Shown here piece by piece: positions 41,567-44,428 of a DNA stretch of 44,428 bases. The notes beneath the pieces were generated by a model. That model saw only the letters and a program-made list of their open reading frames with translations, had not been told where the DNA came from and ran no database searches. The position numbers and the translations under genes are program-made. The stretch is taken from the NCBI GenBank assembly GCA_013288015.1, contig JABDCR010000019.1, forward strand, positions 106 through 44,533, in the 5' to 3' direction. Origin of the DNA: Bacteroidota bacterium (lineage in GTDB: Bacteria > Bacteroidota > Bacteroidia > B-17B0 > Aurantibacillaceae). Within the stretch, counting starts at the first letter, position 1; the number at the start of each line of letters is the position of its first letter.

Positions 41567-44395
41567 TTACTTTGCTAGCACCATATTGTTTTTGTATACA
41601 ATAGCGCCATTTTGTTTAATATAAATAAAATAAATTCCGGCATTAAATTTCTCAATATTAATGTTTTCTGTATTTGTAGTTAAAGGTTTAGTGTGAATTT
41701 TTTCTCCTAAAGAGTTATACACTTCTATGCTTGTGTTTTCTGTATTAGAAATACTTACCGAAAAATTTCCGTTACTTGGGTTTGGATAAACAGACACCTG
41801 ATTATTTTTACCTAGCTGCTTAATGCCCGATTGCCTGTTGTTATTGATGTTACTATGTGATCTTACTTTAGCTGCAAACGTGCTGTTATTTCCATTAGCA
41901 AGTTTTAATGTTGGGTTACAAGTAAAACCTAAAGCATCTACACGGTAATTAGCATTTGGATAAAGACTATAGCTTGGGTCGTTAGTAGAAATGCCCGAAG
42001 TGTTTACAAAATTATGCCAATCACCAATGCCTAAGCTATCTCTTAAAACTTCATAACTAGTTGCAGGGTTTGTTTGAGGGCTTTCAACAGCGTAAGCATT
42101 CCAGCTAAGGTTTTGATTATTTTGCTGGATGTTGATGGTTTCATGATAAGGACTCATAGCGCTTAGATTACCACAAGTATCTTTTATGGCTAGTTTATAT
42201 CTCCATGAAGTAATGTTTGGATCTCCACCATTTGGCCCACCAATGCTACGTTTTGTATCTGTCAGCTGACTAGAATCTTTTGATACTGCGCCAATGTACA
42301 AATAACTACCCGAGCTAAGGCGATAAACTATAAAGCTATCTGCATTTAGGTATAAAGTTTTGTCCCAATAAACAATGTTGTTTACAAAAAAGGTATCAGT
42401 TGTTACCATGCAAATTTCGGGTGCTAATAAAGTGGTAACATTAACCATTACGCTGGCAGTGTTTGTACAATTATTGGCATCGCTGCCTATAACACTATAT
42501 GTTTGCGATGTTGGTGGAGAAAAGGGTGTTCCATTAACTACTCCACCCGTCCATGTATAACTAAGAGCTCCTAAGCCAGTTAGTGTAACCGATGAACCCG
42601 AGCAAATATTTGTTTTAGTTGCATGAGCTGTAACAGTTGGTGTTGGATTAACTGTAACTGAAATAGTAGTTGTGTTTACACAAAAATTTACATCCGTGCC
42701 CGTTACAGTATAAGTGTAATTTGGTGTTACAGTAGGACTGGTTGTTACAACAGAACCTGTGCTACTGCTTAAATAAGTTGGCGGGCTCCAGATATACGTG
42801 TTGGCCCCATTTGCTGTAAGGGTTGCCGCACTGCCAATACACATTGTTGGCGAGTTTGCCGTTATAGTTGGTAGTTGATTAACTGTAACTTGAACCATTG
42901 CTGAGCCAGTACAACCATTAACATCTGTGCCGTTTACGGTGTAGTTATTTGATGATGTTGGTGTAAAACTAACTCCATTAACAACGCTATTAGACCAAGT
43001 ATAGGTTGCAGCCCCGCTTGCTGTTAAAGTAATTGGAGTTCCTATACAAATAACTGTATTAGTAATATTGGTGTTAACTGTAGGAAGCTGATTAACCTTA
43101 ATTGTTAAAGTATCCCAGGCAGAACATGAGTTTATGGTTCCGGTAACAGTGTAAGTTGCTGTTCCAAAAGGGTAAAAAGACTGTCCGTTCACCGGGTTAT
43201 TAGGCCCTGACCAAGTATAGGTTGTAGCTCCTATTCCATTTAATGTTATCTGTGTATTTGCACATATTACGGTATCGGTTGCACTTGCTTTTACAACCGG
43301 GTTGGCATGATTTAATAAAACCGACATATCATTTGAAGCCCGATTACCCGTCGCTAAATCAGGCTTACCATCGTTATTAAAATCTCCCGTGCAAATAGAA
43401 CGAGGGTCGGCATCGGTTGCAAAATTTATGGGTGTTCCAAAACCACCTGCACCGTTGCCTAAAAGTATATATACACCACTACCTCCTATGCCATTGTTTC
43501 CAGCAACTGCCACATCAAGTTTTCCGTCGCTGTTAAAATCAGCAGCTACAAGTTGCCAAGGGCTTGGTATATAAGTAAATGTTGTTGTTGTACTAAATGT
43601 ACCACTGCCGTTATTAAGTAACAGGGTTATACTATTTCCGTTAAGATTAGCTGTAGCTAAATCTAATTTTCCGTCGCTATTAAAATCACCGGTCACAATA
43701 CTATTTGGGGCTATACCAACCGATGTATTTACTTTGGTACCAAAAATTCCTACTCCGGTACCTAATAAAACAGATACATTATTAGCTGTACCATTACACA
43801 CAGCCATATCAAGTTTTCCATCACTATTAAAATCTCCGGTTACAACTGCCTGAGGGCCTGCGGCTGTATTATAATTAGTGCAAGGGCCAAAGTTACCTGC
43901 ACCATCGCCTAATAATACAGATGCGTTACCTGAACTGCTATTGGCTGTTATTATATCGGTAAAACCATCTACGTTAACATCGGCTGTAGTTGTACTTTGT
44001 GCAAAACCACTTAAAGAAAATGTAGTTGCAGGGCCAAAGCCACCTGTGCCATCATTTATTAAAACAACTATAACGTTTGTTGGTATGGTAACTACTAAAT
44101 CAATAAAAGCATCATTATTAAAAAGCCCGCCATTAACCGAAACCGCATTAGCCATAGGAAGTGTGTATGTGGTGGCCGTAGTTGTATAAGTACCACTGCC
44201 ATCCCCTAAAAACACCGAAATATCATTGGCGGCATTGGCAGTTACTATATCAGCCTTACCATCGTTGTTTAAATCAGCACTAAAAATGGCTGCCGGGTTT
44301 GTATCTGTATTATAATCTGTATGTGGAGTAAAACACACCTGTGCGTTTATTTGTTTAATACAGATAAATGAAATGATAAGTAATAATTTTTTCAT
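41567..44395 (-). CDS. FG-GAP propeller / Ig-like repeat protein with T9SS type A sorting domain
   Basis: A 942-residue secreted protein in five parts. The signal peptide is MKKLLLIISFICIKQINAQ. Residues 20-363 hold seven FG-GAP/VCBS repeats about 50 residues apart, each with a calcium loop such as DFNSDGKLDL (the second is degenerate, FNNDAFID), which should close a seven-bladed propeller. Four Ig_7-like repeats (365-656) match those of the gene at 38089. Residues 657-850 look like fibronectin type III modules (SFIVYRLSSGSYLYIGAV, TSYEVLRDS). The last 76 residues (from VSVYPNPSNGNFS) are a type A sorting domain. It is likely an adhesin or surface-binding protein. A -7-like TATCTTTA lies at the complement of 44415-44422. 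Confidence 0.9.
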   Translation of the reverse strand: MKKLLLIISFICIKQINAQVCFTPHTDYNTDTNPAAIFSADLNNDGKADIVTANAANDISVFLGDGSGTYTTTATTYTLPMANAVSVNGGLFNNDAFIDLVVTIPTNVIVVLINDGTGGFGPATTFSLSGFAQSTTTADVNVDGFTDIITANSSSGNASVLLGDGAGNFGPCTNYNTAAGPQAVVTGDFNSDGKLDMAVCNGTANNVSVLLGTGVGIFGTKVNTSVGIAPNSIVTGDFNSDGKLDLATANLNGNSITLLLNNGSGTFSTTTTFTYIPSPWQLVAADFNSDGKLDVAVAGNNGIGGSGVYILLGNGAGGFGTPINFATDADPRSICTGDFNNDGKPDLATGNRASNDMSVLLNHANPVVKASATDTVICANTQITLNGIGATTYTWSGPNNPVNGQSFYPFGTATYTVTGTINSCSAWDTLTIKVNQLPTVNTNITNTVICIGTPITLTASGAATYTWSNSVVNGVSFTPTSSNNYTVNGTDVNGCTGSAMVQVTVNQLPTITANSPTMCIGSAATLTANGANTYIWSPPTYLSSSTGSVVTTSPTVTPNYTYTVTGTDVNFCVNTTTISVTVNPTPTVTAHATKTNICSGSSVTLTGLGALSYTWTGGVVNGTPFSPPTSQTYSVIGSDANNCTNTASVMVNVTTLLAPEICMVTTDTFFVNNIVYWDKTLYLNADSFIVYRLSSGSYLYIGAVSKDSSQLTDTKRSIGGPNGGDPNITSWRYKLAIKDTCGNLSAMSPYHETINIQQNNQNLSWNAYAVESPQTNPATSYEVLRDSLGIGDWHNFVNTSGISTNDPSYSLYPNANYRVDALGFTCNPTLKLANGNNSTFAAKVRSHSNINNNRQSGIKQLGKNNQVSVYPNPSNGNFSVSISNTENTSIEVYNSLGEKIHTKPLTTNTENINIEKFNAGIYFIYIKQNGAIVYKNNMVLAK
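42428..43303 (-). repeat. Four tandem Ig-like repeats
   Basis: Residues 365-656 of the FG-GAP protein are four units of 71-77 residues with the same plan and Cys pair as the 12-repeat array downstream. Confidence 0.85.
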
Positions 44396-44428
44396 GCTTT
44401 AATATTTTGTTAGTTAAAGATATTTATT

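Overview
The window is an AT-rich chromosomal segment from a member of the Bacteroidota, most like the Flavobacteriales/Sphingobacteriales side of the phylum. The evidence is consistent: several proteins end in type IX secretion (T9SS) sorting domains of both types A and B; there is a PorP/SprF-family gene; a PafA-like phosphatase, a Porin_10-like porin, DUF3822, and a dihydroorotase of the Bacteroidales form are present; -7 promoter elements match TAnnTTTG; and genes lack Shine-Dalgarno sequences. No rRNA, tRNA, CRISPR array, insertion sequence or phage gene was seen, and no gene-free stretch exceeds about 230 bases. I cannot name the species.

Layout. (1) 1-3386: the end of rpsB, then tsf and a terminator, then pyrH and pepT with a terminator. 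(2) 3426-7656: a two-gene cell-envelope unit of a lipoprotein and a DUF5723-like/TSP3/OmpA outer-membrane protein. (3) 7670-11652: a secreted M23 peptidase, a convergent NUDIX gene, then pyrE and an arginase-superfamily gene. (4) 11679-17763: a polytopic membrane protein, then a tightly packed run of FAH hydrolase, PafA-like phosphatase, an unknown protein with one cysteine, a GNAT acetyltransferase and pyrC. (5) 17878-19728: DUF3822-rsmD-coaD, overlapping. (6) 19729-22523 (minus): a SprB-repeat T9SS type B cargo followed by a PorP/SprF protein. (7) 22703-24077: an ArsR-SRPBCC-SRPBCC operon with a clear double operator and a strong terminator. (8) 24128-31403: an M1 peptidase with a probable C-terminal beta-barrel, a ferredoxin, a LuxC-like acyl-CoA reductase, a PKD/type B cargo, an ABC ATPase with an apparent ATT start, a DUF5808-like protein and dapA. 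(9) 31430-38066: a T9SS type A cargo, a class III aminotransferase, a porin, a patatin and a UV endonuclease. (10) 38089-44395 (minus): two large T9SS type A repeat proteins, one with 12 Ig-like repeats, the other with a seven-repeat FG-GAP propeller plus four of the same Ig-like repeats.

How it fits together. Housekeeping (translation, pyrimidine and lysine synthesis, CoA) is interleaved with a heavy investment in exported surface proteins. Five proteins carry T9SS sorting domains and one PorP/SprF partner is present, but no T9SS core gene lies in the window.

Most worth a second look: the ABC ATPase that seems to start at ATT; the ArsR operator pair placed across its own promoter; the nearly identical promoter-to-start junctions of pyrE and dapA, which suggest leaderless mRNAs; the M1-peptidase/beta-barrel fusion; the unknown protein at 15355-15903, which may be a permuted papain-like enzyme; and the Cys-paired Ig-like repeat arrays shared among three T9SS cargos. 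I did not find a clearly new multi-gene defence or mobile system.
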